NCBI GenBank assembly: GCA_947476405.1
Contig: CANJQG010000010.1
Location: 1 to 45,837 of the forward strand
Origin: Thiotrichales bacterium
GTDB taxonomy: Bacteria; Pseudomonadota; Gammaproteobacteria; Francisellales; CACEW01
Length of the DNA stretch: 45,837 nt
Direction: 5' to 3'
Position numbers and translations under genes: made by a program. Positions 7,872 through 16,888 of the stretch are shown one piece after another; the stretch's first letter is position 1; every line of letters begins with the position of its first letter. The notes under the pieces are model-generated. The model did no database searches and was not told the origin of the DNA. It saw only the letters and a program-made list of their open reading frames with translations.

Positions 7872-8564
7872 TCAAGAGTCTGCTCTTAATAATTGCGCAA
7901 GCGCGTGCAAAGACGAAACCATATAACGGGGCTTTATCTCCTGCGAAACAGGCTTGCCTGTGCTATTTAACCAACACGTATCAAAACCAGCATTCATTCC
8001 GCCCAGAATATCTGAATCAAGATTGTCTCCGACCATCAAAACCGTGTTGCGTTTGGGACAGCCCATTAATTGCCAGGCATGCTCAAAAATATCAGGATGC
8101 GGCTTGGCCACGCCGACTTGCTCTGAAATCACCACAAAATTAAAATGCGCGGTCAAGCCATTGCGATCAAGGCGCTTTTCTTGCAAGGCTGTAAATCCAT
8201 TGGTGATTATTCCCAATTTAACCCGACCTTTCAAAGTATCCAATAAGCTGACAGCGCCTTCCAAGGGCACACAAATCTCAGCCATAGCCGATAAAAAAGC
8301 GCTGTTTAAATCTTCTGGAGCAGCCTGTAATGCCTGTCCCCAAGATTCAAACCGTCGATATTGCAATTGCGTCGCGGTAATTTTGCCATTTTGATATTCA
8401 AGCCACAATGCTTTATTAACGGCTTGATAGGCCTGATAATCCAGTTCTGTAAAAATAATTCCTATGCGTGAAAAGAAAAGCTTCAAGCCCGCAAATGCAT
8501 CAAAATGAAACAAGGTATCATCTGCGTCAAAAACAATCCATTGATATGGTTTAAATTTTTTCAT
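7872..8564 (-). CDS. yjjG: HAD-family pyrimidine 5'-nucleotidase, YjjG type
   Basis: The product is 230 aa from ATG 8564, chosen because AAGGGGTGAG immediately precedes it; an upstream in-frame ATG at 8591 has a poorer site. HAD motif I is DADDTLFHFDAF (two aspartates of the phosphatase nucleophile pair), motif II is the T of IITNG, motif III the K of GVAKPHPDIF, and motif IV GDNLDSDI. The phrases FHFDAFAG and YQAVNKALW are characteristic of YjjG, a nucleoside monophosphate phosphatase that acts on dUMP/dTMP and helps clear modified pyrimidines. The gene is monocistronic on the minus strand, divergent from pyrE, another pyrimidine gene. Confidence 0.88.
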   Translation of the reverse strand: MKKFKPYQWIVFDADDTLFHFDAFAGLKLFFSRIGIIFTELDYQAYQAVNKALWLEYQNGKITATQLQYRRFESWGQALQAAPEDLNSAFLSAMAEICVPLEGAVSLLDTLKGRVKLGIITNGFTALQEKRLDRNGLTAHFNFVVISEQVGVAKPHPDIFEHAWQLMGCPKRNTVLMVGDNLDSDILGGMNAGFDTCWLNSTGKPVSQEIKPRYMVSSLHALAQLLRADS

Positions 8565-8582
8565 CTCACCCCTTTCCTCATC

Positions 8583-8612
8583 TTGAATCATGACACTGAT
8601 CCGAACTATACT
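8583..8612 (+). promoter_or_regulatory. Predicted pyrE promoter
   Basis: TTGAAT (8583-8588), an 18-base spacer and TATACT (8607-8612) precede pyrE by 26 bases, and a GGAGA ribosome site follows. No attenuator-like hairpin with a T-tract is visible in the short leader. Confidence 0.5.
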
Positions 8613-8638
8613 AGCTGCATTATTTTCGGAGACCCATC

Positions 8639-9295
8639 ATGAAACCCTATCAACGAGATTTTATCACATTTTGCATTGACCAGGGGGCGCTTTATTTTGG
8701 TGAATTCCTCTTAAAGTCAAAAAGAGTCAGCCCCTATTTTTTTAATGCAGGACACTTTAGTGATGGCCGCGCCTATTTGAACTTAGCCCACTTTTATGCA
8801 GAAGCCGTGATGGAACACTTTAAACCCACGGAATATGATCTCCTATTTGGCCCCGCTTATAAAGGCATTACCCTGGCCACCTGCACCAGTATGGGCCTGG
8901 CTGAAAAAGGCCTAAATGTCCCCGTCTGCTTTAATCGAAAAGAACGTAAAGATCACGGCGAAGGTGGCATGATGATTGGCGCCCCTTTAAAAAATCAGCG
9001 CGCGCTTCTGATTGATGATGTCATCAGCGCGGGAACCACCATCAGAGAAGCCGTAGACATTACGCAAAAAGAAGGCGGCAGTCTGGCTGGAATTCTCATC
9101 GCACTCAATCGCCAGGAAATAGGCTTACAATCAAGCCTTTCCGCTATTCAGGAAGTTGAAAAAGAATTTCAATTTAAAGTCGCCTCCATTATTTCTAGAG
9201 ATGATTTAATGGCCTACTTAGAAGAAACCCCCGCTTTGCAAAAACACCTACCCGCTATGCGCGCGTACCAGGCAGAATATGGAGCTCTGCCATAG
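8639..9295 (+). CDS. pyrE: Orotate phosphoribosyltransferase
   Basis: PyrE joins orotate to PRPP to make OMP in de novo pyrimidine synthesis. The 218-aa product shows FGPAYKGITLA, the flexible catalytic-loop region KERKDHGEGG, and the PRPP-binding signature LLIDDVISAGTTIREA (about residues 121-136). Length matches the E. coli enzyme (213 aa). GGAGA lies ten bases upstream of the ATG. It stands alone, with its own promoter, and is not in the rph-pyrE arrangement of enterics. Confidence 0.96.
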   Translation: MKPYQRDFITFCIDQGALYFGEFLLKSKRVSPYFFNAGHFSDGRAYLNLAHFYAEAVMEHFKPTEYDLLFGPAYKGITLATCTSMGLAEKGLNVPVCFNRKERKDHGEGGMMIGAPLKNQRALLIDDVISAGTTIREAVDITQKEGGSLAGILIALNRQEIGLQSSLSAIQEVEKEFQFKVASIISRDDLMAYLEETPALQKHLPAMRAYQAEYGALP

Positions 9296-9356
9296 AGGGC
9301 TTTAACCTATGCTGCCCATCAATCTCGTATAATCCTAATTTGCCTCGCCTGCAAAA

Positions 9357-9385
9357 TTTAGTTTTTTCCAAAATTTTGCTATAAT
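9357..9385 (+). promoter_or_regulatory. Predicted extended -10 promoter for the ABC permease-icd genes
   Basis: TGCTATAAT (9377-9385) is an extended -10 element 33 bases before the permease ATG. The -35 at 9357-9362 (TTTAGT) is weak, which is usual for extended -10 promoters. A second TATAAT at 9328-9333 lacks a recognisable -35. Confidence 0.5.
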
Positions 9386-9418
9386 GCAAATCATTCATAA
9401 AAGCCAAAAGCGCAAAGC

Positions 9419-11155
9419 ATGACCCAACGCACGCGAATTTTCAGCTTACCCAGCCTCAAAGTGATGCCCAATCTGTGGGATGGCGCAGCATTTTTGATGG
9501 TGATGCTCATGCTGCTGATGCTGGCGTATGCCAGTGAAAAAATGCGGATGCCTTTTCATTTGGGCCAGCAAATTCCGATTAGTCTTGACCCCCATAATTT
9601 GCCTTATTATGCGGCAGAAACCACGCTGCGCATGTTTATTGCTTTATTTTTCTCCTTTGTGTTTAGCTTGATTTTAGGGGGCGTTGCAGCAAAAAGTGAA
9701 CGCGCGGGGAAGATCCTCATCCCGATTATTGATATTTTGCAGTCGGTGCCAATTTTTGGTTATCTATCGATTACCGTAGCCGGATTTATTGCCTTGTTTC
9801 CCGGGTCAATGCTGGGCCCTGAATGTGCGACGATTTTTGTCGTGATTACCTCTCAAATCTGGAACATGACCCTCAGCTTTTATCAATCTTTGCGGACGAT
9901 TCCCCATGAACTCATGGAGGCCACGCAAGTCTATCGACTTTCCAGCTGGCAACGTTTTTGGCGATTGGAAATGCCCTTTGCCATTCCAGGCTTACTCTGG
10001 AATGCCATGATGTCCATGTCAGGCGGCTGGTTTTTTGTGGTGGCTGCGGAGGCGATTTCTGTCGCCAATCAAACCATTACCCTGCCGGGCATTGGCTCGT
10101 ATATCGCACTCGCCATTAGCAGCGAAAACTGGCATGCGATTTTCTATGCAATCATGACGATGCTGATTGTGATTTTCTTGTATGATCAATTGATGTTTCG
10201 CCCACTGATTGCCTGGTCTCAAAAGTTTCGCCTGGGAGAAGATACCGAAGAGCGTGCAGAATCCTGGGTCCTGAATTTATTTCAACGCACCACCCTCACA
10301 CGAAAGTGCTTTGATGGCTTGGATATCGCATGGAATCACTGGATTCAATTGCGCATTCCTCGATTCAAATGGCGCAAGCCTGTCAAAATCATCAAGAACA
10401 ACGTCCATAGCCGTTTGAATAATATTCTTTGGTATGGCAGCTTAATCACCCTGGGCTTTTTGTTTGGCTTCTGGCTTTGGAAAATGATCTATTCCACCCT
10501 CCCCTTTCATGATACCTGGCATGTTGTGGTCCTCGGTGGAATCACAGGATTACGCGTTTTTATCTCTATTATGATCTGCTCACTCATTTGGCTGCCGATT
10601 GGCATTCAAATCGGCCTGAATCCAAAATGGGCTAAAATCGCGCAACCCATCGCACAATTTTTAGCGGCGTTTCCGGCCAATTTATTTTTTCCCGTCTTTG
10701 TGGTCATGATTTTACGCTTTCATCTCAATATGGAAATCTGGTGCGCACCCCTGATGGTATTAGGCACACAATGGTATATTTTGTTTAATGTCATTGCGGG
10801 CGCCACAGTGATTCCTAAAGAATTAAAACTCGTGATTTTAAACATGAATGTCAAAGGCTGGCTAAAATGGAAACGCTTTTTAATTCCCGCTGTTTTCCCC
10901 TATTATTTGACGGGCGCGATTACCGCTGCTGGAAACGCATGGAATACGAGTGTCGTCGCAGAAATTATCAATTGGGGTAGCATTACTTTAAAAGCACAAG
11001 GCCTCGGCGCGTATATTCAAGAAAACACCATCATCGGAAATTTCCCAGAAATCACCCTGGGCGTTGTTGTAATGTGTGCTTGGGTTACGCTCATAAATCT
11101 GGTATTCTGGCGCAGATTATATCGCTTCGCTGAAAATCGTTATCGTATGGAATAG
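9419..11155 (+). CDS. Fused tandem ABC transporter permease (NitT/TauT/SsuC type)
   Basis: The 578-aa protein contains two copies of a binding-protein-dependent permease domain, each with about six membrane helices, at about residues 20-265 and 340-570. The coupling EAA-like loops can be seen in each half: ELMEATQVYRLSSWQRFWRLEMPFAIPGLLW in the first, and ELKLVILNMNVKGWLKWKRFLIPAVFPYYLTG in the second. This double permease arrangement is known in the nitrate/sulfonate/taurine branch. An ATPase gene usually follows directly, but here icd starts ten bases after the stop and no ATP-binding subunit or solute-binding protein is in the window. The substrate cannot be read from the sequence. The region upstream of the ATG has no strong ribosome site. 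Confidence 0.88.
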   Translation: MTQRTRIFSLPSLKVMPNLWDGAAFLMVMLMLLMLAYASEKMRMPFHLGQQIPISLDPHNLPYYAAETTLRMFIALFFSFVFSLILGGVAAKSERAGKILIPIIDILQSVPIFGYLSITVAGFIALFPGSMLGPECATIFVVITSQIWNMTLSFYQSLRTIPHELMEATQVYRLSSWQRFWRLEMPFAIPGLLWNAMMSMSGGWFFVVAAEAISVANQTITLPGIGSYIALAISSENWHAIFYAIMTMLIVIFLYDQLMFRPLIAWSQKFRLGEDTEERAESWVLNLFQRTTLTRKCFDGLDIAWNHWIQLRIPRFKWRKPVKIIKNNVHSRLNNILWYGSLITLGFLFGFWLWKMIYSTLPFHDTWHVVVLGGITGLRVFISIMICSLIWLPIGIQIGLNPKWAKIAQPIAQFLAAFPANLFFPVFVVMILRFHLNMEIWCAPLMVLGTQWYILFNVIAGATVIPKELKLVILNMNVKGWLKWKRFLIPAVFPYYLTGAITAAGNAWNTSVVAEIINWGSITLKAQGLGAYIQENTIIGNFPEITLGVVVMCAWVTLINLVFWRRLYRFAENRYRME

Positions 11156-11164
11156 GAGAACAAC

Positions 11165-12364
11165 ATGTCAAAAATTAAAGTTAAAACCCCCTTAGTGGAA
11201 TTAGATGGCGATGAAATGACCCGCATTATTTGGGCGCAAATCAAAGAAATGCTGATTCTCCCCTATCTGGATATCGACCTTCACTACTATGACCTTGGCA
11301 TTCAAAAACGGGATGAAACCAATGATCAAATCACCGTCGATGCGGCCAATGCCATTAAAAAATATGGCGTCGGCGTCAAATGTGCAACCATCACACCTGA
11401 TGAAGCGCGGGTGAAAGAATTTAATCTCAAGCAAATGTGGAAATCTCCCAATGGCACCATTCGCAATATTTTAGATGGGACTATTTTTCGCGAACCCATT
11501 ATCTGCAAAAATGTGCCTCGCTATGTGCAAGGCTGGACTAAACCGATTGTGATTGGCCGCCATGCTTTTGGTGACCAATATCGCGCAACCGATTTTGTCG
11601 TGAAAGAACCCGGCACCTTAACGCTGACTTTTACGCCTGAAAACGGCGGCACGCCCGTGCACCATGAAGTCTTTCAATTCAAGGGAAATGGCGTCGCAAT
11701 GGCTATGTACAACTTGGATGAATCCATTTCTGGTTTTGCGCGCGCTTGCTTGAATTATGGCTTGACCCTGAAAATGCCGGTTTATCTTTCAACCAAAAAC
11801 ACCATTTTGAAAAAATATGACGGTCGTTTTAAAGATATTTTCCAGGATATTTATGATCGTGAATTCAAAGCAAAATTTGATTCCGCAGGGATTAGCTATG
11901 AGCATCGCCTCATTGACGATCTGGTTGCCTCAGCGATTAAATCAGACGGCGGCTTTGTCTGGGCGTGTAAAAACTATGATGGCGATGTTCAGTCCGATGT
12001 CGTCGCACAAGGCTTTGGCTCATTGGGCTTGATGACGTCTGTCCTGATTACACCCGATGGAAAAACCGTTGAAACCGAGGCCGCTCATGGCACGGTGACC
12101 CGCCATTATCGTGAATATCAAAAAGGCAATCAAACCTCAACTAATCCGATTGCCTCGATTTTTGCATGGACTTGCGCTTTGCGTTATCGCGGTCAATTTG
12201 ACAATACGCCAGAAGTCGTCGCCTTTGCAGATAAGCTAGAAAAAGCAACAATCGACGCAGTAGAAGCTGGATTTATGACAAAAGACCTCGCGCTCTTAGT
12301 CGGGAAAGATCAGAAATGGTTGACCACCGAAGCCTACATGCAAAAAATCGTCGAGCGTTTATAA
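11165..12364 (+). CDS. icd: NADP-dependent isocitrate dehydrogenase, eukaryote-like homodimeric type
   Basis: The enzyme oxidises isocitrate to 2-oxoglutarate in the TCA cycle. The 399-aa sequence (VELDGDEMTRIIWAQIKEMLILPYLDIDL..., CATITPDEARVKEF, KSPNGTIRNILDGTIFREPI) belongs to the type II family shared by eukaryotic cytosolic/mitochondrial enzymes and some bacteria, not the ~416-aa E. coli type. The substrate-binding SPNGTIRN loop, the metal ligands in DDLVASAIKSDGGFVWACKNYDGDVQSD, and the NADP-binding EAAHGTVTRHYR are all present. AGGAG lies eight bases before the ATG. It follows the ABC permease by nine bases and is probably cotranscribed. Confidence 0.95.
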   Translation: MSKIKVKTPLVELDGDEMTRIIWAQIKEMLILPYLDIDLHYYDLGIQKRDETNDQITVDAANAIKKYGVGVKCATITPDEARVKEFNLKQMWKSPNGTIRNILDGTIFREPIICKNVPRYVQGWTKPIVIGRHAFGDQYRATDFVVKEPGTLTLTFTPENGGTPVHHEVFQFKGNGVAMAMYNLDESISGFARACLNYGLTLKMPVYLSTKNTILKKYDGRFKDIFQDIYDREFKAKFDSAGISYEHRLIDDLVASAIKSDGGFVWACKNYDGDVQSDVVAQGFGSLGLMTSVLITPDGKTVETEAAHGTVTRHYREYQKGNQTSTNPIASIFAWTCALRYRGQFDNTPEVVAFADKLEKATIDAVEAGFMTKDLALLVGKDQKWLTTEAYMQKIVERL

Positions 12365-12369
12365 TCATT

Positions 12370-13545
12370 ATGAAAAAGGGCATTACCATGTGGGCCATGA
12401 TGGCCTTTTTCAGCTTTTTCCAGTTTTTCATGCAGATTTCAGGCAATCTAATGGAATCTGCCTGGCAGAATGCATTTCACATTAATCAAACGATGGTTGG
12501 TTTTTTATCATCCAGCTTTTTCTATGGGTATATTTTAGTCCAAATTCCGGCAGGATTTTTTTTTGACGCCATTGGAATGAAAAAGGTGATCCGCATCGCT
12601 GTCAGCCTGTTTGTCTTCGGCATGATTTTATTGACTGCAACGTCCTCGATTTATTGCGGACTCTTAGGACGCTTGATGATGGGCAGTGGCGCAGGTTTTG
12701 CCTTTATTGCCATGGTGTATAGCGCTGCTTCTTGGTTTGGCCCTGCTTTATTGACGGCCTTTGTAGGCATGGGTGAAATGCTGAGCATGCTCTTAACCGC
12801 AGGCGCACAAGCGGGCACACCCATTTTGATTCTTCATTATGGCTGGCGGATGGTTCTCTCTGGTTTTATTTTGATGGGTTTGATTTTTTTAATACTGGTG
12901 TTTCGTTTTTTGGAAAATCCACCCCACCATCAAAAATGCACAACGAAAATTTGGCCTCTCTTTAAAAGCCATTGGCAAACAGTCGTCAAAACACCGAATG
13001 TTTGGATTGCAGGCCTGTATTGCTGTGGTTTATTTAGTGTCATCACTGTTTTTGCATCGCTCTGGGCCAACCCCTATTTACAACTCCGCTATCATTTGGA
13101 CTACCTCAGCGCCTCTCACTTCATTGCGTGGGTCCCGCTTGGCTTTGGCTTAGGCTGCCCTATTTTAGGCGCAATCAACGAACGCTTCATCAGTCATAAG
13201 AGGCTCATGATTTTACAAGCAGCCCTCCTTTTCTGCTTCAGCTTAGTCATGATGTATGCAGGAACTCATTTATTCTTACTGGGATTAAGCTTGTTTTGCA
13301 TGGGATTTTTAGGCGGCGGAAATGTCATTGGATTTTACATTGCTGAACGCAGCGTTGCACCGGATGTTCGCGGCATTGCCATTGGCCTCTGCAATGCCAT
13401 TACGATTTTTGGAGCCATCGTTTTTCAGCCTTTGATTGGCCTACTCTGGCCGCATTTTGGCGTCCACACCATGCTGGTTTTTCCAGGCCTTCTTTTACTC
13501 AGCTGCGTGATGACTCTGATTTACAAAAACAAGCCTACTCTGTAA
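12370..13545 (+). CDS. Major facilitator superfamily transporter
   Basis: The predicted protein has 391 aa and about 12 membrane helices in two sets of six. The MFS signature after helix 2 is visible as GFFFDAIGMKKVIR (the G-x-x-x-D-x-x-G-x-K/R form), and the N-terminal helices carry SSFFYGYILVQIPAG. The family includes sugar-phosphate, nucleotide and organic-anion carriers, so the substrate is open. Two starts are possible: ATG 12370, five bases after the icd stop, gives a basic MKKG n-terminus, and ATG 12388 has AAAAGGG seven bases upstream and would give MWAMMAF. The gene closes the permease-icd-MFS run. Confidence 0.85.
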   Translation: MKKGITMWAMMAFFSFFQFFMQISGNLMESAWQNAFHINQTMVGFLSSSFFYGYILVQIPAGFFFDAIGMKKVIRIAVSLFVFGMILLTATSSIYCGLLGRLMMGSGAGFAFIAMVYSAASWFGPALLTAFVGMGEMLSMLLTAGAQAGTPILILHYGWRMVLSGFILMGLIFLILVFRFLENPPHHQKCTTKIWPLFKSHWQTVVKTPNVWIAGLYCCGLFSVITVFASLWANPYLQLRYHLDYLSASHFIAWVPLGFGLGCPILGAINERFISHKRLMILQAALLFCFSLVMMYAGTHLFLLGLSLFCMGFLGGGNVIGFYIAERSVAPDVRGIAIGLCNAITIFGAIVFQPLIGLLWPHFGVHTMLVFPGLLLLSCVMTLIYKNKPTL

Positions 13546-13579
13546 AATAAAATTTTATCCTCTCAATAGAAAATACCGC

Positions 13580-13786
13580 ATGGCTAAACTCAAAAAAAAC
13601 ACTTCCTTTGAGGAAAATATGCAACAGATTGAAAAAATTGTAGCGGATCTCGAACGCCAATCTGTCCCCTTGGAAGAAGCGATTGGCCTCTATGAAACCG
13701 GCATTGGTTTAATTAAAAACTGCCAAAAAATCCTCACAGAGGCCGAACAAAAAGTTCGAATTCTCAATGATGCGCCCCATGAATGA
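13580..13786 (+). CDS. xseB: Exodeoxyribonuclease VII small subunit
   Basis: XseB is the small helical subunit of exonuclease VII, which degrades single-stranded DNA. The 68-aa length and the pattern SFEENMQQIEKIVADLERQSVPLEEAIGLYETGIGLIKNCQKILTEAEQKV (a helical hairpin ending in E.KV) are those of the family. It overlaps the start of ispA, the usual xseB-ispA order of proteobacteria. xseA is not in the window. Confidence 0.95.
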   Translation: MAKLKKNTSFEENMQQIEKIVADLERQSVPLEEAIGLYETGIGLIKNCQKILTEAEQKVRILNDAPHE

Positions 13787-14669
13787 TATTGCACTCTGGC
13801 AACAAATCGCTCAAACTCGGGTGCAGGCTTTTTTAAACAAAACCCTAATCAGTCAGCATGCTGAATTAGTCCGTTTTTTTGAATCCATGCGTTATTCCTC
13901 TCTGGAGGGTGGAAAACGCATTCGCGCAATGCTGACTTTTGCCACTGGCACGTATCTACAGGTCCCCGATGACGAACTGGATATTTATGCCGCAGCCATC
14001 GAGATGATTCACGCATTTTCACTGGTTCATGATGACCTTCCTGCCATGGACAATGATGTGCTACGACGTGGCCAGCCAACCTGTCATGTCGCTTTTGGTG
14101 AATCCACTGCCATTTTATGCGGCGATGCATTATTGACCGAAGCATTTGCAGTCTTAAGTGGCGCCATGACGCCGCATTTTAACAGCCTGAAGCGCTTGAA
14201 AATGCTGCATATATTGGCACAGTCGATGGGGGCAAACGGAATGGCAGGCGGCCAATATTTGGACATTGAAGCCGAAGGAAAAGATTTAGACTTTAAAGGC
14301 CTCTGCCTCTTACATCAACTCAAGACAGGCGCCTTAATCGAAGCCTGTATCAGCCTTCCCCTGATTTATGCAGAACCTCCCAGTCTGATTGCGAATCATC
14401 TCCAGCAGTTTTCCAAGCACATTGGCTTACTTTTTCAAATTCAAGATGATTTATTAGATGTCTCCAGCTCTACAGAAAAATTAGGAAAAACAGCCGGAAA
14501 GGATGACTTTTCACATAAAGCCTCTTTTGTCAGAATTCTCGGCCATCAAGCTGCTGAAGACTTACTGAAAAAAGAAACAACGGCTGCTCAGACTGCCCTA
14601 AAAGCCCTTCCTGCATCCACTGAATTACTGGATCTTATTTTGGATTTTGTGATTCATCGAGACTATTGA
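13779..14669 (+). CDS. ispA: Farnesyl diphosphate synthase (geranyltranstransferase)
   Basis: IspA condenses IPP with DMAPP and then GPP to make farnesyl diphosphate for undecaprenyl phosphate, quinones and heme O. The 296-aa product has the first Asp-rich motif DDLPAMDND (DDxxxxD, about residue 84) and the second, QDDLLD, about residue 222, plus GGKRIR and KTG. ATG 13779 (MNDIALW) is preferred; two in-frame ATGs twelve bases upstream would add MMRP. It overlaps xseB by eight bases. In most gammaproteobacteria dxs comes next, but xerC follows here. Confidence 0.95.
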   Translation: MNDIALWQQIAQTRVQAFLNKTLISQHAELVRFFESMRYSSLEGGKRIRAMLTFATGTYLQVPDDELDIYAAAIEMIHAFSLVHDDLPAMDNDVLRRGQPTCHVAFGESTAILCGDALLTEAFAVLSGAMTPHFNSLKRLKMLHILAQSMGANGMAGGQYLDIEAEGKDLDFKGLCLLHQLKTGALIEACISLPLIYAEPPSLIANHLQQFSKHIGLLFQIQDDLLDVSSSTEKLGKTAGKDDFSHKASFVRILGHQAAEDLLKKETTAAQTALKALPASTELLDLILDFVIHRDY

Positions 14670-15583
14670 TGAATCAAAGTCTCCCTGAATTTATCGACTA
14701 TTTATTCACCGAAAAACACTATGCTTTAAATACGATTAAAAATTATCAACGTGATTTAGAAAGCTTGTACCGATACGCTGAAAGCCAAAATCTCAGCGAT
14801 CAAACTTTAGAGCCCCAACAGATCAAAGCCTGGTTGAGTCAACTGCATGGAAAAGGCTTATCGGCGAGATCTTTACAGAGAATGCTTTCGGCCGCCCGCA
14901 GTTTTTATCGTTTTTTACATGAAAAAAAGGGCATCATTAACCCAACTGAATCAATCCGCGCACCTAAAGCAGCTAAAAAACTTCCCATCGCTTTACATGT
15001 TGATTCGATAGATTATTTAATGCAAGCTGAACATGAAGACGAACTTTCCATTCGTGATTTAGCCATGCTCGAACTCACTTATGCCTCAGGTTTACGTTTA
15101 TCAGAACTTTGCCAACTCAAATTGCAAGACATCTCCTGGAGCGATCAACAATTGCGCATTCTTGGAAAAGGCAATAAAACACGCCTTGTTCCCTTTGGAA
15201 AACAATCCAAAAATGCCTTAAATGCCTGGCTGACGCAACGCGAGATTCGCCTCAAAAAACCAAATGACTATGTTTTCTTAAGCCATAAAGGCATCCCCCT
15301 GACCGCGCGTGCTGTAGAATATCGCTTCAAAAAATGGGGAGTTGAACATGGCATTGAGCTGCATCCCCATATGCTACGCCATAGTTTTGCAACGCATCTA
15401 TTAGAATCAAGCGGTGATTTACGCGCCGTCCAAGATTTACTGGGCCATCGTGATATTCAAACCACGCAGATTTATACGCATCTTGATTTTCAACATTTGC
15501 TAGCCACCTATGAAAAGGCTCACCCTCGAGCCAAGCCTGTTAATCAAGATCAGTCCATACCAATAGATTTAAAATCCAAATAG
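14669..15583 (+). CDS. xerC: Tyrosine recombinase XerC
   Basis: XerC, with XerD, resolves chromosome dimers at dif. The 304-aa product starts at ATG 14669, which overlaps the ispA stop (TGATG). It has an N-terminal SAM-like domain (about 1-95) and the catalytic tyrosine recombinase domain with Arg143 (ASGLRLSEL), Lys167, His234-x-x-Arg237 (HPHMLRHSFATH), His260 (LLGHRDIQTTQIY) and nucleophile Tyr269. Similarity to XerC rather than XerD is suggested by the LSARSLQRMLSAARSFYRFL segment, but the two are close. The 3' end overlaps serS on the other strand by 34 bases. No dif-like site was identified nearby, so it is a housekeeping enzyme rather than an element integrase. Confidence 0.9.
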   Translation: MNQSLPEFIDYLFTEKHYALNTIKNYQRDLESLYRYAESQNLSDQTLEPQQIKAWLSQLHGKGLSARSLQRMLSAARSFYRFLHEKKGIINPTESIRAPKAAKKLPIALHVDSIDYLMQAEHEDELSIRDLAMLELTYASGLRLSELCQLKLQDISWSDQQLRILGKGNKTRLVPFGKQSKNALNAWLTQREIRLKKPNDYVFLSHKGIPLTARAVEYRFKKWGVEHGIELHPHMLRHSFATHLLESSGDLRAVQDLLGHRDIQTTQIYTHLDFQHLLATYEKAHPRAKPVNQDQSIPIDLKSK

Positions 15584-16824
15584 CGATGAAGCGCTTCAGG
15601 CACCTGAATATGACCCGACTGATCCTGATAGTTTTCCAGAATCGCCACTAAAGTCCGCCCCACCGCCAAACCGGAGCCATTCAAAGTGTGAACGAGCTCA
15701 TTTTTCCCCGTCTTGCTATCTTTAAAACGGGCCTTCATACGTCGTGCTTGAAAATCCGTGCAATTGCTACAGGACGAAATCTCACGATAGGTATTTTGCG
15801 AAGGCAGCCAGACCTCTAAATCATAGGTCTTTGCGGCCGTAAAACCCATATCACCCGTACACAAAGCCATGACTCGATACGGCAAGCCTAGTTTTTGCAA
15901 GATCACTTCCGCATGCCCACGCAATGCCTCCAATGCTTCCCAGGATTTTTCGGGATGTACAATTTGTACCAACTCGACTTTCTCAAATTGATGCTGACGA
16001 ATCATCCCGCGTGTATCGCGACCATAACTCCCTGCCTCACTCCGAAAACAAGGCGTATGCGCTGTCAACTTCCAAGGCAACTGGCTTTCATCTAAAATCA
16101 TATCACTCACTGTATTGGTCAGCGAGACTTCCGCAGTGGGAATCAAATTCAGCGCAAAAGGCTCGCGCGTTTTAAAAAAATCTTCCGCAAATTTAGGCAA
16201 TTGACCTGTTCCAAAAAAAGCGGAATCTTTGACCAAATACGGGACATACATTTCCTGATAATCGTGCTCCCGCGTGTGAGTATCCAGCATCAACTGAATC
16301 AGCGCACGATGGAGGCTCGCTAATTGACGGCGCAATACGACAAAACGCGCACCCGATAATTTCGCCGCCGTATCAAAATCCATCATCTCCAATGCTTCGC
16401 CTAACGCCACATGATCTTTGACGGGGAAATCAAATGTCTTGGGTGATCCGACCCGGCATATTTCAACATTTTCGGACTCATCTTTTCCGATAGGGACAGA
16501 GTCATCTGGAAGATTAGGCAAGCCCAGTAAAATAGCATCAATCTGAACATCCAGCCGTGTGAATTCTTGCTGCAATGTATCCAGCCGACTTTTGATCTCG
16601 TCTGCTTTTTCAAATAAAGCATCGGCATTTTCACCTTTACTTTTAGCCTGACCAATCTCACGCGCGATTTGATTTTTTTCCGCCTGCGCATTTTCAAACG
16701 CCGACTGCACCGTTTTGCGCTGCCCTTCCAAAGCTTCAAATTCTGAATTGATCACAGTGCCCCGTTTTGCCAGGCCCGCCTTGACGAATTCAAATTGATT
16801 TCTTAATAATTTTGGATCGATCAT
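15550..16824 (-). CDS. serS: Seryl-tRNA synthetase
   Basis: SerS charges tRNA-Ser and also serves selenocysteine tRNA where present. The 424-aa product has the N-terminal long antiparallel coiled coil that grips the tRNA variable arm (about residues 30-105), and a class II core. Motif 2 is visible as TPCFRSEAGSYGRDTRGMIRQHQFEKVELVQ and motif 3 as LNGSGLAVGRTLVAILENYQ. Length matches the E. coli enzyme (430). It starts from its own promoter at 16853-16880 and converges on xerC. Confidence 0.97.
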   Translation of the reverse strand: MIDPKLLRNQFEFVKAGLAKRGTVINSEFEALEGQRKTVQSAFENAQAEKNQIAREIGQAKSKGENADALFEKADEIKSRLDTLQQEFTRLDVQIDAILLGLPNLPDDSVPIGKDESENVEICRVGSPKTFDFPVKDHVALGEALEMMDFDTAAKLSGARFVVLRRQLASLHRALIQLMLDTHTREHDYQEMYVPYLVKDSAFFGTGQLPKFAEDFFKTREPFALNLIPTAEVSLTNTVSDMILDESQLPWKLTAHTPCFRSEAGSYGRDTRGMIRQHQFEKVELVQIVHPEKSWEALEALRGHAEVILQKLGLPYRVMALCTGDMGFTAAKTYDLEVWLPSQNTYREISSCSNCTDFQARRMKARFKDSKTGKNELVHTLNGSGLAVGRTLVAILENYQDQSGHIQVPEALHRYLDFKSIGMD

Positions 16825-16852
16825 AATCTCATGCCCTCAATAGAAAAAGGAT

Positions 16853-16880
16853 ATTGTAGCATTTTGTTTGCATCACGCAA
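16853..16880 (-). promoter_or_regulatory. Predicted serS promoter
   Basis: On the minus strand TTGCGT (16880-16875), a 16-base spacer and TACAAT (16858-16853), preceded by TGC, form an extended -10 promoter upstream of serS. It lies back to back with the rpmB promoter, with nine bases between the two -35 boxes. Confidence 0.5.
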
Positions 16881-16888
16881 AATATCCG

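Noticed and set aside
14669..15583. Integrase of a mobile element
   Set aside because: The sequence and the overlap with ispA fit chromosomal XerC; no attachment sites or element genes were seen.
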